From Streptomyces griseus subsp. griseus (GTDB lineage Bacteria; Actinomycetota; Actinomycetes; Streptomycetales; Streptomycetaceae): a stretch of 64,000 nucleotides of DNA. Position 1 is the stretch's first letter, and every line of letters starts with the position of its first letter. The translations under genes were made by a program, and so were the position numbers. Below are positions 1 through 8,292 of the stretch, one piece after another. The DNA lies in contig NZ_JOJE01000029.1 of assembly GCF_000720255.1 (NCBI RefSeq), positions 32,979-96,978 on the forward strand, in the 5' to 3' direction. The notes under the pieces were generated by a model. That model was not told the origin of the DNA, did not search any database, and was given only the letters and a program-made list of their open reading frames with translations.

Positions 1-418
1 GAGGAGATCCACAGCAGCGTCCGGCGGATCGGTGACCACCTTGACGTTCACGCCGTGGCGGCGGTGCTTGGTGGAGTAGTCCGCCCGGCCGTCGCCGAGG
101 CGGTCGCATGCGGCGAGGGTGCCGTCGAGCAGGGTGAAGTCCGGGTCGGCTTCACGCGGGACCTTGAGCAGGCCAGGTGCCCGTGCCGTCGGCAGGTCCA
201 CCACGGTGTGGGTGTAGGCGTGGGCGGTGCCCACCGAGATGCCGAAGCCGGCGGCGATCTGCGCGAGGGCTTCATGCTTGCGCAGGTACACGAAGGCGAC
301 CAGCGCGCGCTGGTGCGGTGGAAGCTTGCAGCGGCGGTCACCCTCACGGGCGACGATGCGCACGGTGCCCCACTCAACCAGCGCGTGCGGCAGGTCGAGT
401 GCGGCGGAGGGAAACCAA
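1..418 (-). pseudogene. IS5-family transposase fragment, frameshifted and cut by the window edge
   Basis: Reading the minus strand from about position 418 gives the typical N-terminal part of a Streptomyces IS5-family DDE transposase: ALDLPHALVEW, then KLPPHQRALVAFVYLRKHE, then the HTH stretch AQIAAGFGISVGTAHAY, then LLDGTLAACDR with the first catalytic Asp, and HRRHGVNVKVVTDP. After VVTDP the expected ELLWIS is found only in another frame (positions 1-17), so one base has been gained or lost near positions 18-25. No ATG is visible at the 5' end. The C-terminal half lies outside the window. The element is therefore a dead remnant as sequenced. Family assignment is from recognised motif order; no terminal repeat was identified. 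Confidence 0.75.
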
Positions 419-603
419 AGAGGCCCTGCGCCAACGGATTGAGACTTCGAACACCTCCCCCCAACGACTCTGGAGCCTCGTGCGTTGCGGGACCCGCCTG
501 CGCTTCGCTCCCGGCGCCATTGCAGTCGTACTCCTGCTGAACTCTCAAGCCGGAGCGGAGGATCGCACCGTAAGCGATTTTCCCGCGTGCAACACTGCAC
601 GGC

Positions 604-972
604 ATGGCAGAAGTCGACTTCACAAGGGTTGCCCCCGTCGTCCCCGTCCGGAACCTGGATGCCGCCCTGGAGCGGTACCGTCGGCTGGGCTTCGCGGTGC
701 GGGGCTACGAGGGGCCGGAGCGTTATGGGTTCGCCGAGCGGGGGTCGGTCTCGGTTCACCTCAGCGAGTGGTCCGAGCACGACCCTCAACGCACGGGCGC
801 CGTCGTCTATGTGTACGTGAGTGATGCCGACGCCGTGTATGCCGAGTGGAAGGCCTCCGCCGTCGAGGGGCGCTTCGTCGAGCCGGCGGACCGACCCTAC
901 GGGCTACGGGAATTCACGTACGTCGACGCCGACGGCACGGCTCACCGTGTGGGATCGCCGTCGGCGGCTTGA
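604..972 (+). CDS. VOC-family (glyoxalase/bleomycin-resistance fold) protein
   Basis: A 122-residue single VOC domain: an N-terminal VRNLDAALERYRRLGF, a central HLSEW strand and a C-terminal REFTYVDADGTAHRVG strand with helix spacing typical of bleomycin-resistance/dioxygenase superfamily monomers. Such proteins either bind a metal and a small electrophile or sequester drugs; the substrate cannot be read from the sequence. The ATG at 604 has no convincing Shine-Dalgarno sequence. Two hairpins follow the gene, so it is probably monocistronic. It lies next to the dead transposase, and could be a passenger or simply the neighbour of an insertion point. Confidence 0.8.
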   Translation: MAEVDFTRVAPVVPVRNLDAALERYRRLGFAVRGYEGPERYGFAERGSVSVHLSEWSEHDPQRTGAVVYVYVSDADAVYAEWKASAVEGRFVEPADRPYGLREFTYVDADGTAHRVGSPSAA

Positions 973-996
973 GGCGCACACCGCGCTGTCGCGAGA

Positions 997-1030
997 AAAG
1001 CCCCACCCCGACTGTCCGGGGTGGGGCTTT
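997..1030 (+). terminator. Rho-independent-type terminator after the VOC gene
   Basis: The stem GCCCCACCCCG / CGGGGTGGGGC encloses a 6-base loop and is flanked by AAAA before and TTT after, so it could work in both directions. It lies 25 bases after the VOC stop codon. Confidence 0.8.
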
Positions 1031-1063
1031 GTCGAGCGCCGGGCAGGCCTTGCACCTGCATTT

Positions 1064-1085
1064 CCCCGCAGGAAGCGGGGCGTCT
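1064..1085 (+). terminator. Second small hairpin, CCCCGC/GCGGGG
   Basis: A six-base perfect stem CCCCGC-AGGAA-GCGGGG is followed by a short T-containing stretch. It sits 34 bases after the first terminator and may be a backup terminator isolating the MFS gene. Confidence 0.45.
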
Positions 1086-1195
1086 TTCCTTGGACCACCA
1101 ACGCGTGGCAGATCTTGGGCCGTTCGGCGACCTGCTCAAGATCAACGGTAGCACATCGGCAGGGGTGGACGAGCCTCAGAGCAAATCTCTAGCTC

Positions 1196-1212
1196 TTGCA
1201 AGTAATATGCAA
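1196..1212. promoter_or_regulatory. Inverted repeat TTGCA-N7-TGCAA upstream of the MFS gene
   Basis: TTGCA at 1196-1200 and TGCAA at 1208-1212 form a perfect 5-base inverted repeat with a 7-base AT-rich spacer, 43 bases before the MFS start. The size and AT-rich centre suit a dimeric regulator operator. No cognate regulator gene is adjacent. Confidence 0.4.
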
Positions 1213-1255
1213 CAGGCTGGGCAGCCCTTACTGGTCTCATGGACGCGGAGATGCC

Positions 1256-2476
1256 ATGCCCCACCTGTTGCCGGACACCGGACCCCAACGCGTCCTCGTC
1301 GCCTCGAACTTCGTCTACACCGTCGGCAGTGGGCTCTATCTGACCGCGGGAGTGCTCTACTTCACCCAGGCGGCTCGTCTTCCGGCGGGGCAGGTCGGGT
1401 GGGGGCTGGGGATCGCGGGCGTCGTCTCGCTGGTCATGGGGATCACCGTCGGGCATCTCGCGGACAGGCGGGGCGCGCGGGGTGCGTACGTGGGCACGCT
1501 CGCCGTCCAGGCGGTGGCCACTGCCGGGTTCGTACTGGCGGACGGGTTCTGGCCGTTCGTGTTCGTGGTGTGCCTTGCCACCGGTGCGAAAGCGGCGGGA
1601 CTGGCCGCGCGGTCTCCGCTCATCCGGTACTACGGCGGAGACCGCCCGCAAGAGTTCCGCGCCTACCTCCGTGCGGTGAGCAACGTCGGCATCTCCCTAG
1701 GTGCCGTCCTGGCGGGCTGGGTCGTCCAGGTGGGCACGCTCGGCGCGTATCAGCTCATGGTCGCGGGCAACGCGGTCGCCTTCACGGCCTCCGCGGCGGT
1801 CCTGGTGCTGCTTCCTCCGGTCGCCCCGGTCCCGGCAGCCGGCGGTCCGCGCTGGACCGCGTTGCGGGACCGGCCCTATCTGATGCTCACCGCACTCGAC
1901 GGGGTCATGGCCATCCAGTTCAAGGTGCTCACCGTGGCCATCCCGCTCTGGCTGGTCGAGGCCACCACCGCCCCGCACTGGCTCATCTCCGGCACGATGC
2001 TCACGAGCACCGTCATCGTGGTGGCGTTCCAGGTGCGGGCCGGCCGCTCCGTCGACAGCCCCGCGGCCGGCGGGAACGCCTACCGGCGGGCGGGGGTGGC
2101 GTTCTTCGTGTCCTGTTCGCTCGTGTCGCTCGCCGCGGGGGTGCCGGCATGGGTCGCCGCGGCGCTGTTCATGGCGGCTGCGGTGGTCCACACGATCGGT
2201 GAACTATGGCACTCGGCCGCCGGGTTCGAGGTGTCCTTCGCCCTCTCCCCACCCCAAGCCACCGGCCAGTACCTGGGCGTGTTCGGGCTCGGCGCCGCGC
2301 TGGCCGAGGCGCTCGGGCCGGGGTTGCTCATCGCGCTCTGCATCACCTGGGGCCGGCCGGGCTGGTACGTCGTGGGGGCGCTGTTCGCCCTCACGGGCCT
2401 GGCGGCGCCGTTCGCCGTGCGGCAGGCGCAACGCCCCCGGGTCGCCGCTCAACAGGCGCTTCTCGAAGCCGCGTAG
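1256..2476 (+). CDS. MFS transporter, probable efflux permease
   Basis: A 406-residue major facilitator with about 12 hydrophobic segments. The motif-A-like loop between segments 2 and 3 is visible as GHLADRRGARGAYVG, and a central cytoplasmic loop near the middle separates two six-helix halves. It probably exports a small molecule by proton antiport at the cytoplasmic membrane; the substrate is unknown. ATG 1256 is preferred because GGAG lies 6 bases upstream; an in-frame ATG at 1196 would add 20 residues lacking family character. The TTGCA inverted repeat overlaps that upstream ATG, which further argues for the 1256 start. It is monocistronic by position. Confidence 0.85.
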   Translation: MPHLLPDTGPQRVLVASNFVYTVGSGLYLTAGVLYFTQAARLPAGQVGWGLGIAGVVSLVMGITVGHLADRRGARGAYVGTLAVQAVATAGFVLADGFWPFVFVVCLATGAKAAGLAARSPLIRYYGGDRPQEFRAYLRAVSNVGISLGAVLAGWVVQVGTLGAYQLMVAGNAVAFTASAAVLVLLPPVAPVPAAGGPRWTALRDRPYLMLTALDGVMAIQFKVLTVAIPLWLVEATTAPHWLISGTMLTSTVIVVAFQVRAGRSVDSPAAGGNAYRRAGVAFFVSCSLVSLAAGVPAWVAAALFMAAAVVHTIGELWHSAAGFEVSFALSPPQATGQYLGVFGLGAALAEALGPGLLIALCITWGRPGWYVVGALFALTGLAAPFAVRQAQRPRVAAQQALLEAA

Positions 2477-2551
2477 CGGAGCCGACGCTCCCGGGGTGTC
2501 CCTTGCGCACCTCTGGACTCGCCCGTCAGAGCTGCCCTAGGGTGCACCAGC

Positions 2552-2559
2552 AAGCGCTT
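2552..2559. promoter_or_regulatory. LacI-type half-palindrome AAGCGCTT upstream of the GH115 gene
   Basis: The sequence GCAAGCGCTTTC contains the perfect 8-base palindrome AAGCGCTT with central CG, the usual core of LacI-family operators controlling sugar genes in Streptomyces. It lies 78 bases before the GH115 start, where a promoter would be expected. Binding is inferred. Confidence 0.4.
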
Positions 2560-2636
2560 TCTATCCTGACCCCGCCGACCCCTTCCCGGGTCCGGCCCGA
2601 GCCGCCGCGATCCGCGCGCGGAAAGGAAGCGTCCTC

Positions 2637-5600
2637 GTGCAGCGAAGCGAATCCCAGGGTCCCCCGCGGCCGTTCACCCGCAAGGCGTTCTTACGGGGGA
2701 TGACGGCGGTGGGCGCGACCCCCCTCCTCCCGGCGGTGTTACCCGCGGCCGCGGCCCGCGCCGCGGCCGACGGCCGGCCCGACTTCCCCTTGGTCGAGGG
2801 CGGCGCCGCAGTCGAGGTGTACGTCGACGCGGCGGACGACCCCGCCGTGGTCCGTGCGGCCGGTGACCTCCAGGCGGACGTCGAGCGGGTCACCGGGGTC
2901 CGGCCGGTGCTGCGGCACACCCTGCCGGCGCGGGCCGCGCGACTGGTACTGGTGGGCACCCTCGGTTCGAGCCCCGTCATCGACCGGCTCGTCGCGCGGG
3001 GGCGCCTGGACGTCTCGCGGGTGAAGGGGCGCTGGGAGGCCTCGGTGACCCAGGTGGTCGACCGTCCGGCGCCCGGCGTGGACCGTGCCCTGGTGATCGC
3101 GGGCAGCGACCGGCGCGGCACCGTCTACGGCGTCTACGACACCTCCGAGCGCATCGGCGTCTCCCCCTGGTACTGGTGGGCCGACGTCCCGGTCGAGCGT
3201 CTCGAGACTCTTTCCGTGCCCTCGGCCACCTTCAAGCGGTACGAGCCGTCCGTCCGCTACCGGGGCATCTTCATCAACGACGAGCAGAACCTGACCACGT
3301 GGTCCCACCGCACCCAGGAGCCGGACAAGAACATCGGGCCGGAGACGTACAAGCGCGTCTTCGAGCTGCTGCTGCGCCTCAAGGCCAACTACCTGTGGCC
3401 CGCGATGCATCCGTACTCCGACTTCTTCAACAAGTACCGCGAGAACCCCGAACTCGCCGACCGCTACGGCATCGTCGTCGGCTCCAGCCACCCCGAGGCC
3501 CTGCTGCGCAACGGTGTCCACGAGTGGGCGCCCTGGGCCGAGGAGCACCGCGGAGCGGACGGCGGTCTGCCCGTGTACGACTACACGGTGAACCCCGGTG
3601 TCATCTCCGACTACTGGAGAGCACGGGCCCGCGAGAACGCCGCGTACGAGAGCAGTTGGACGATCGGCATGCGCGGGCTGCACGACAGCGCGCTGGAGAC
3701 CAAGAACGCCACGACCATTCCCGAGAAGGTCGCGGTGATGAACGACATCATCGCCGACCAGCGCCGGATCCTCGCCGAGGAGGTCGGCACCAAGGCCGAG
3801 CCGCAGATCTTCATCCCGTACAAGGAGGTCCTGGAGCTGTACAACGCGGGCGTCCGGGTGCCCGAGGACATCACGCTGATCTGGCCGGACGACAACCACG
3901 GCAACATGCGCCAGCTGCCGAACGACGCGGAGCGCGCCCGCCCGGGCGGGAACGGCATCTACTACCACCTCTCCTACTGGGGCCGCCCCAAGAGCTACCT
4001 GTGGCTCGACACCACCCAGCCGGCCAAGGTCTGGCAGGAGCTGCGGCGGGTGTACGAGCATGGCGTGGACCGGATGTGGATCTTCAACGTGGGGGACGTC
4101 AAGTCGATCGAGACCGGTCTGTCCTTCTCCATGGACATGGCCTGGGACGTGGGCCGTTGGGGAGCGGACGGGGTCGAGGGCGCCCTCGCGGAGTGGTCGG
4201 GGCGTCAGTTCGGGCAGCGGCACGGCCGGGAGATCGCCGCGATCCGCACGGAGTACTACCGGCTCGCGGCGGAGAAGCGTCCGGAGTTCATCGACCGCGG
4301 GGTCTTCTCGCCGGTCCATCACGGGGACGAGGGCGGCCGTCGCACGGCCGCGTACGACCGGCTCCTCAGGCGCGCCAGGGCAGTGGGCGCCAAGCTGCCG
4401 GAGGCCTACCGGGACGCGTACTACGAGCTGGTCGAGTACCCGGTGCACGGCGCGTACCTGATGAACCTGAAGTACTACTGGGCGGACCGCAACGCGCTCG
4501 CGGTCCGGCAGGGGCGCGGTGCCGCGACCAACCGCTTCGCCGATCTCGCGGAGGCCGCCCACGCCGAGGAGGCGGCGATCACCAAGCGGTACAACACCGA
4601 GGTCGCGGGCGGGAAGTGGGACGGGATCGTCAATCCGTACCCGTCGCAGATCCCCAAGGCGCCCGGCCGTCCCACCGTCACCCGGGTCGCCCGGCGGGAG
4701 ACCTCCGGTCTCGGAGTGGCGGCCGAGGGGAACGAGACCGGAGCGAGCCGGCCGCTGTCCTTCTCCTCCTACACCCGCGACCGGCGCTTCGTGGACGTCT
4801 TCAACACCGGCTTCCTCACGTTGGACTGGGCGGCGGAGGCGAGTCACCCCTGGGTGCGGCTGAGTTCGAGGGGCGGCTCCCTCACCGAGCAGACCCGGGT
4901 GTGGGTGGAGGTGGACTGGGAGCGGGTGCCGGAAGGCACACACGACGCCACGGTCACCGTCACCGGGGCCGGAGCCGAGCAGGACAGTGTCGAGCAGGGC
5001 AGCGTCGAGGTGCCGTTGCGGGTGGTGAACGACGGGGCGCGGGCGCGCGGACGGGCACGTGGGTTCGTCGAGGCCCACGGGTACGTCTCCATCGACGCCG
5101 TGCACACCGACCGGCGGGTGGCGCGCGGCGGAGCCCGCTGGCGGGTCGTGCGTGGTCTCGGCCGTCGTACGGGCGCGGTGGAGGCGGTGCCGTCCACGGC
5201 GGCACCGTTCGACGGTGATCCCGCCGTCCGGGCGCCGGAGTTGCGGTACCGGGTGCGCTTCAGCAGTACGGGGACGTTTCCCGTGACCGTCTTCCGGCTG
5301 CCGTCCCTCGATGAGCGCGGGCACCGGCGGGTGGCCGTCGCCCTCGACGACCAGCCGGTCACCGTGCTGTCCGGGCAGGCCGTCGCCACCGGCAACCGGG
5401 GTGACGCCTGGGCTCGCAACGTGGAGGACGGCGTGGAGCGGCTGACCGCCACCGTGACCGTCGCCGAACCCGGCGAGCACGTTCTGCGGGTGTTCATGGT
5501 CGACCCGGCCATCGCCGTCGACCAGATCGTCATCGACACCGGCGGGCTGCCCATGAGCTACCTGGCGCCGCCGGAGAGCTACCACCCGGTGTTCAACCCC

Positions 5601-5642
5601 GACCCGCTTTCCGGGGAGGCCTTGGAGGTGCCGGAACGGTAG
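2637..5642 (+). CDS. Secreted glycoside hydrolase family 115 (xylan alpha-1,2-glucuronidase type)
   Basis: A 1001-residue protein whose central region matches GH115: YRGIFINDEQNLTTW, LKANYLWPAMH, the tyrosine-rich YYHLSYWGRPKSYLWLDTTQP and RMWIFNVGDVKSIE. GH115 enzymes release 4-O-methyl-glucuronic acid side chains from xylan; this length and a C-terminal beta-sandwich region (about 660-1000) fit the family. Residues 13-43 form a signal peptide (FTRKAFLRG followed by an Ala/Leu-rich core), so it is exported. GTG 2637 is supported by GGAAAGGAAG 7 bases upstream. Leu19 and Leu35 are encoded by TTA (2691-2693 and 2739-2741), implying dependence on the bldA tRNA. A LacI-type palindrome precedes it and a strong hairpin follows it. 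Confidence 0.9.
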   Translation: MQRSESQGPPRPFTRKAFLRGMTAVGATPLLPAVLPAAAARAAADGRPDFPLVEGGAAVEVYVDAADDPAVVRAAGDLQADVERVTGVRPVLRHTLPARAARLVLVGTLGSSPVIDRLVARGRLDVSRVKGRWEASVTQVVDRPAPGVDRALVIAGSDRRGTVYGVYDTSERIGVSPWYWWADVPVERLETLSVPSATFKRYEPSVRYRGIFINDEQNLTTWSHRTQEPDKNIGPETYKRVFELLLRLKANYLWPAMHPYSDFFNKYRENPELADRYGIVVGSSHPEALLRNGVHEWAPWAEEHRGADGGLPVYDYTVNPGVISDYWRARARENAAYESSWTIGMRGLHDSALETKNATTIPEKVAVMNDIIADQRRILAEEVGTKAEPQIFIPYKEVLELYNAGVRVPEDITLIWPDDNHGNMRQLPNDAERARPGGNGIYYHLSYWGRPKSYLWLDTTQPAKVWQELRRVYEHGVDRMWIFNVGDVKSIETGLSFSMDMAWDVGRWGADGVEGALAEWSGRQFGQRHGREIAAIRTEYYRLAAEKRPEFIDRGVFSPVHHGDEGGRRTAAYDRLLRRARAVGAKLPEAYRDAYYELVEYPVHGAYLMNLKYYWADRNALAVRQGRGAATNRFADLAEAAHAEEAAITKRYNTEVAGGKWDGIVNPYPSQIPKAPGRPTVTRVARRETSGLGVAAEGNETGASRPLSFSSYTRDRRFVDVFNTGFLTLDWAAEASHPWVRLSSRGGSLTEQTRVWVEVDWERVPEGTHDATVTVTGAGAEQDSVEQGSVEVPLRVVNDGARARGRARGFVEAHGYVSIDAVHTDRRVARGGARWRVVRGLGRRTGAVEAVPSTAAPFDGDPAVRAPELRYRVRFSSTGTFPVTVFRLPSLDERGHRRVAVALDDQPVTVLSGQAVATGNRGDAWARNVEDGVERLTATVTVAEPGEHVLRVFMVDPAIAVDQIVIDTGGLPMSYLAPPESYHPVFNPDPLSGEALEVPER

Positions 5643-5663
5643 TCGGAGGTACGGGCGACCGAC

Positions 5664-5700
5664 AGCCGGCCGCGGCGCGCAGATGACGCCGCGGCCGGCT
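5664..5700 (+). terminator. Strong hairpin after GH115
   Basis: A perfect 14-base stem, AGCCGGCCGCGGCG pairing with CGCCGCGGCCGGCT, with a 9-base loop, starts 21 bases after the GH115 stop codon. Confidence 0.8.
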
Positions 5701-5869
5701 CCCCCTTTCCCCCGGATGCCGCGCGGCCGACTCACCCCCGCGGGGCCGGCCGTCGGCGCGACACGTGTCCCCGCCGATCCGGCACCACCGAGCCTGATGG
5801 GTGGTCGGTGGCCCGCCAAGGGGGCTGGACTGTCCCGGACAGCGGGCCGGTGTCCGGGCCGGTGGGAGG

Positions 5870-5895
5870 CCTGTCCGAAACTGCGGTCGGACAGG
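5870..5895 (-). terminator. Hairpin CCTGTCCGA/TCGGACAGG after the HTH-lectin gene
   Basis: A perfect 9-base stem with an 8-base loop lies 27 bases beyond the stop codon of the minus-strand gene ending at 5922. The arms carry the same GGACAG hexamer that is repeated upstream of that gene, so the site could be a terminator, an operator, or both. A further palindrome, CTGTCCCGGACAG, lies at 5829-5841. Confidence 0.5.
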
Positions 5896-5921
5896 CGGAC
5901 TCCGGTGGGCCCCGGTCCGCG

Positions 5922-6869
5922 TCAGTCCGCCCTGACGAAGAACCGTTGGTCGGCTGCGCCCGTGCAGCGTTCCTCGACCGCTTCGGCTCCCACGGCGGTG
6001 TCGTCGCCGGCGATGCCGACGCACCGGCCGCCGGTGGACGGCCGGAGCGAGTAGTCCCGGGCGCGCTCACCGCCGACGGGCGTCAGGCGGAACAGGGTGG
6101 CGTGGGCGCAGTCGTCCCGGGGTTCGAGCATGGCCCTGACCGGGCCGGAGCTCATGACCGTGAGACAGCCCTTCCCCAGTTCGGGATGGTGCCACTGGAT
6201 GCGGTACAGGCCCTCGCCCGCCGGTTCGAGGTACGTGCGGGGCACGGTGGCCTGGGCGCAGGGGAGCTGGACGGCGACGGCGCTGTCGTAGGCGCCGGCG
6301 CGGTCGCGGCCGTCGGTCAGGCAGAGGTCGGGGGTGCGGGAGGGGCGGATGGTGACCCATCCGTCGGCGGGGGCCGAGGCGGTCGAAGTACGTGGGGCGC
6401 CGGCACCGGCGGAGTCGTCCTCGGGGTCGGAGCTGTCGGGGAGCAGCCCCCAGGCGGCCACGGCGAGCACCGGGATCAGGATGACGGCCGCGATCAACGC
6501 CGGGCGGAACCTCTTCGCCCGGGGACGCTCCGAGCCCGCTCCCCCGCTCTCTTCCGGCCCCTCCTCGGGCGGCGCGGCCGACTCGGCGGCGACGCGCTCT
6601 CGTACGGCGAGCCAGTCGTCGAGGTACCGCTCCTCCCCGCAGGCGCGGACGAAGGCGGCCACCACCTCGGGTCGGGGCAGACTGGCGCGCCGCAGGGCGT
6701 CGGCCAGCGTGCTGCGCGCCAGCACGTCACCGCTCCGGGCGGCCTGCACCTCCAACTCGCGGTACGTCAGCCCCGACCGTTGCTTGAGCCTCCGCATCGC
6801 CGCCACGAAACCGGCGGCGTCCACGGCTTCGTACGGCGGCGGCTCCCCCTGGCTTCCCATGTCTTTCAT
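5922..6869 (-). CDS. Membrane-anchored HTH protein with C-terminal ricin-type lectin-like domain
   Basis: About 315 residues from the ATG at 6869. An N-terminal XRE-like helix-turn-helix (FVAAMRRLKQRSGLTYRELEVQA) is followed by an acidic linker, one transmembrane helix (ALIAAVILIPVLAVAAWGLL) and a C-terminal region with Trp/Cys-rich beta-trefoil-like repeats (LCLTDG, LGKGCLTV, GGRCVGIAGDD, QRFFV). Single-pass XRE proteins with extracellular lectin-like domains are common in streptomycetes; the ligand and regulated genes are unknown. ATG 6869 or 6860 is chosen because the longer upstream reading frame has no family-like residues. Palindromic GGACAG motifs flank the gene on both sides and are candidate autoregulatory sites. 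Confidence 0.75.
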   Translation of the reverse strand: MKDMGSQGEPPPYEAVDAAGFVAAMRRLKQRSGLTYRELEVQAARSGDVLARSTLADALRRASLPRPEVVAAFVRACGEERYLDDWLAVRERVAAESAAPPEEGPEESGGAGSERPRAKRFRPALIAAVILIPVLAVAAWGLLPDSSDPEDDSAGAGAPRTSTASAPADGWVTIRPSRTPDLCLTDGRDRAGAYDSAVAVQLPCAQATVPRTYLEPAGEGLYRIQWHHPELGKGCLTVMSSGPVRAMLEPRDDCAHATLFRLTPVGGERARDYSLRPSTGGRCVGIAGDDTAVGAEAVEERCTGAADQRFFVRAD

Positions 6870-6929
6870 CGTGCGGTGGTCATGACACTGGGACAACGGC
6901 GGATCACGCCATCCGTCGCGCCCCGTCGT

Positions 6930-6976
6930 CCTGTCCGGGACAGGCCTGTCCGAGCGACTGACCAGCCCGGACAGCC
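6930..6976. promoter_or_regulatory. Cluster of GGACAG palindromes upstream of the HTH-lectin gene
   Basis: The 15-base palindrome CCTGTCCGGGACAGG (6930-6944) is followed directly by CCTGTCCG (6945-6952) and by CGGACAGCC (6968-6976). Together they give four TGTCC/GGACA half-sites 60-110 bases before the minus-strand start at 6869, the expected position of an operator or promoter. Confidence 0.45.
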
Positions 6977-7109
6977 TGTGTTCGGCCCGCTCGCCCCCGA
7001 CGAGCCCGCCTCGGTCCCTCACCGGCGGGCTGACGCGCCTCGCCCCGGCGCAACAGGGCGGGCACGGGCTCCTGGGCCTGTACGGCCCCAGCCGTTATCT
7101 CCCGGAGTC

Positions 7110-7138
7110 TTGACGGACACCGCATGACTGCGTAGACA
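7110..7138 (+). promoter_or_regulatory. Vegetative-type promoter for the LacI gene
   Basis: TTGACG (7110-7115), a 17-base spacer and TAGACA (7133-7138) match the Streptomyces HrdB-type consensus well. The predicted transcription start lies inside the adjoining palindrome, so repressor binding there would block initiation. Confidence 0.6.
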
Positions 7139-7166
7139 TGACAGCGCAGACATGACTGCGCTGTCA
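7139..7166. promoter_or_regulatory. Large perfect operator palindrome before the LacI gene
   Basis: TGACAGCGCAG (7139-7149) and CTGCGCTGTCA (7156-7166) are perfect 11-base inverted repeats around ACATGA. The site abuts the -10 box and ends 55 bases before the start codon. It is the best candidate for autorepression by the LacI-family protein. Repeated ATGAC words (7124, 7138, 7153) also occur here. Confidence 0.6.
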
Positions 7167-7221
7167 GACGGAAGAGTCTGACATGATGGGCGCTCGACAC
7201 ATGTGGCCGCGGGAGAACACC

Positions 7222-8292
7222 ATGACGCGAGGAACAGGACGGGGCGGAGGCTCCGCCGCACCGCGCAGTGTGGACGTGGCCCGGCTGGCGGGCGTCTCCC
7301 AGAAGACGGTCTCCAGGGTCTTCAACGACGAGCCGTACGTCTCCGCCGACGTGCGCCGGCGCGTCCTCGAAGCGGCCGAACAACTCGGCTACCGGCGGAA
7401 CAACGCGGCCCGCGCGCTGGCCTCCGGACGCACCCGCTCCATCGGCGTGGTGACGCTGGGGACCGCCCTGTACGGTCCCGCGTCGCTGCTGATGGGTCTC
7501 GAGCGGGTCGTGCGGGACACCGGGTACGCGCTGCGCGTGGTCAACACGATGGAGGGCGACCCGGCGGGCATCGCCGGGGCCGTCGACTCGCTCCTCGACC
7601 AGGGCGTGGACGGCATCGTCATCTCCGAGCCGATCGACGAGGATGCGGACGGCGGCGGAAGCTCCGTAGGGGTCGACGTGCCGGTCCTGGTCCTCGGCGC
7701 GCCGCCGCCGGTCGACGCTCCCACGGTGCTGGCCGCGGGCGGGGGCGCCGACGTGATGGCGCGGGTCGCCGTGGAACACCTCCTGGACCTGGGACACGCA
7801 ACGGTCCATCATCTCGCGGGACCCCAGCGGTGGTACGCCGCCAAGGACCGCCTGGAGGGCTGGCGTTCGGCACTCGTCGCGCACGGAAGACCCGTGCCGC
7901 GGGTGGTCGAGGGCGACTGGTCGGCCTCCTCCGGGCACGCGGCAGGGCGCGAGCTGGCGTCCGACGACAGCCTGACCTCGGTGTTCGTCGCCAACGACGA
8001 CATGGCGATCGGCCTGATCCGCGCACTGGCGGAAGCCGGTCTGCGCGTACCGGAGGACGTCAGCGTGGTCGGCTTCGACGACGTACCGGTCGCCGCGTTT
8101 GTGACTCCTCCCCTGACCACGGTGCGTCAGCCCTTCGACTCCGTGGCGCAGGAGGGGCTGAAGCGTCTCGTGCACGCCATCGAGAACCCGGGGGCGGATC
8201 CCCTGCCGGCGACCGACCCACCGGTCGACCTCGTCGTACGGGCGTCGACCGCTCCGCCGCCCTCGAAGGGAGGTGCCTCGACACGCTCCTGA
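7222..8292 (+). CDS. LacI-family transcriptional repressor of the beta-galactosidase/ABC cluster
   Basis: A 356-residue regulator. The N-terminal helix-turn-helix is SVDVARLAGVSQKTVSRVFND, followed by the hinge helix NNAARALASGRTRSIGVV and a periplasmic-binding-protein-like sugar-sensing core (GLERVVRDTGYALRVV, VFVANDDMAIGLIRAL, VVGFDDVPVAAF). ATG 7222 has GGGAGAA 6 bases upstream; earlier in-frame ATGs at 7183 and 7201 would add residues absent from the family. It stands 310 bases before a sugar ABC importer and a GH42 beta-galactosidase on the same strand, so it probably represses them and itself. The effector is probably a galactoside released from plant polymers; this is inferred. Confidence 0.9.
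   Translation: MTRGTGRGGGSAAPRSVDVARLAGVSQKTVSRVFNDEPYVSADVRRRVLEAAEQLGYRRNNAARALASGRTRSIGVVTLGTALYGPASLLMGLERVVRDTGYALRVVNTMEGDPAGIAGAVDSLLDQGVDGIVISEPIDEDADGGGSSVGVDVPVLVLGAPPPVDAPTVLAAGGGADVMARVAVEHLLDLGHATVHHLAGPQRWYAAKDRLEGWRSALVAHGRPVPRVVEGDWSASSGHAAGRELASDDSLTSVFVANDDMAIGLIRALAEAGLRVPEDVSVVGFDDVPVAAFVTPPLTTVRQPFDSVAQEGLKRLVHAIENPGADPLPATDPPVDLVVRASTAPPPSKGGASTRS

Noticed and set aside
2739..5819. A 1026-codon open frame on the minus strand
   Set aside because: It is the antisense shadow of the GH115 gene, produced by high third-position GC; its residues are Arg/Gly/Pro-rich and have no fold character.
7183..7221. Extended N-terminus of the LacI protein from ATG 7183
   Set aside because: Those residues do not match the family and the ribosome site favours ATG 7222.
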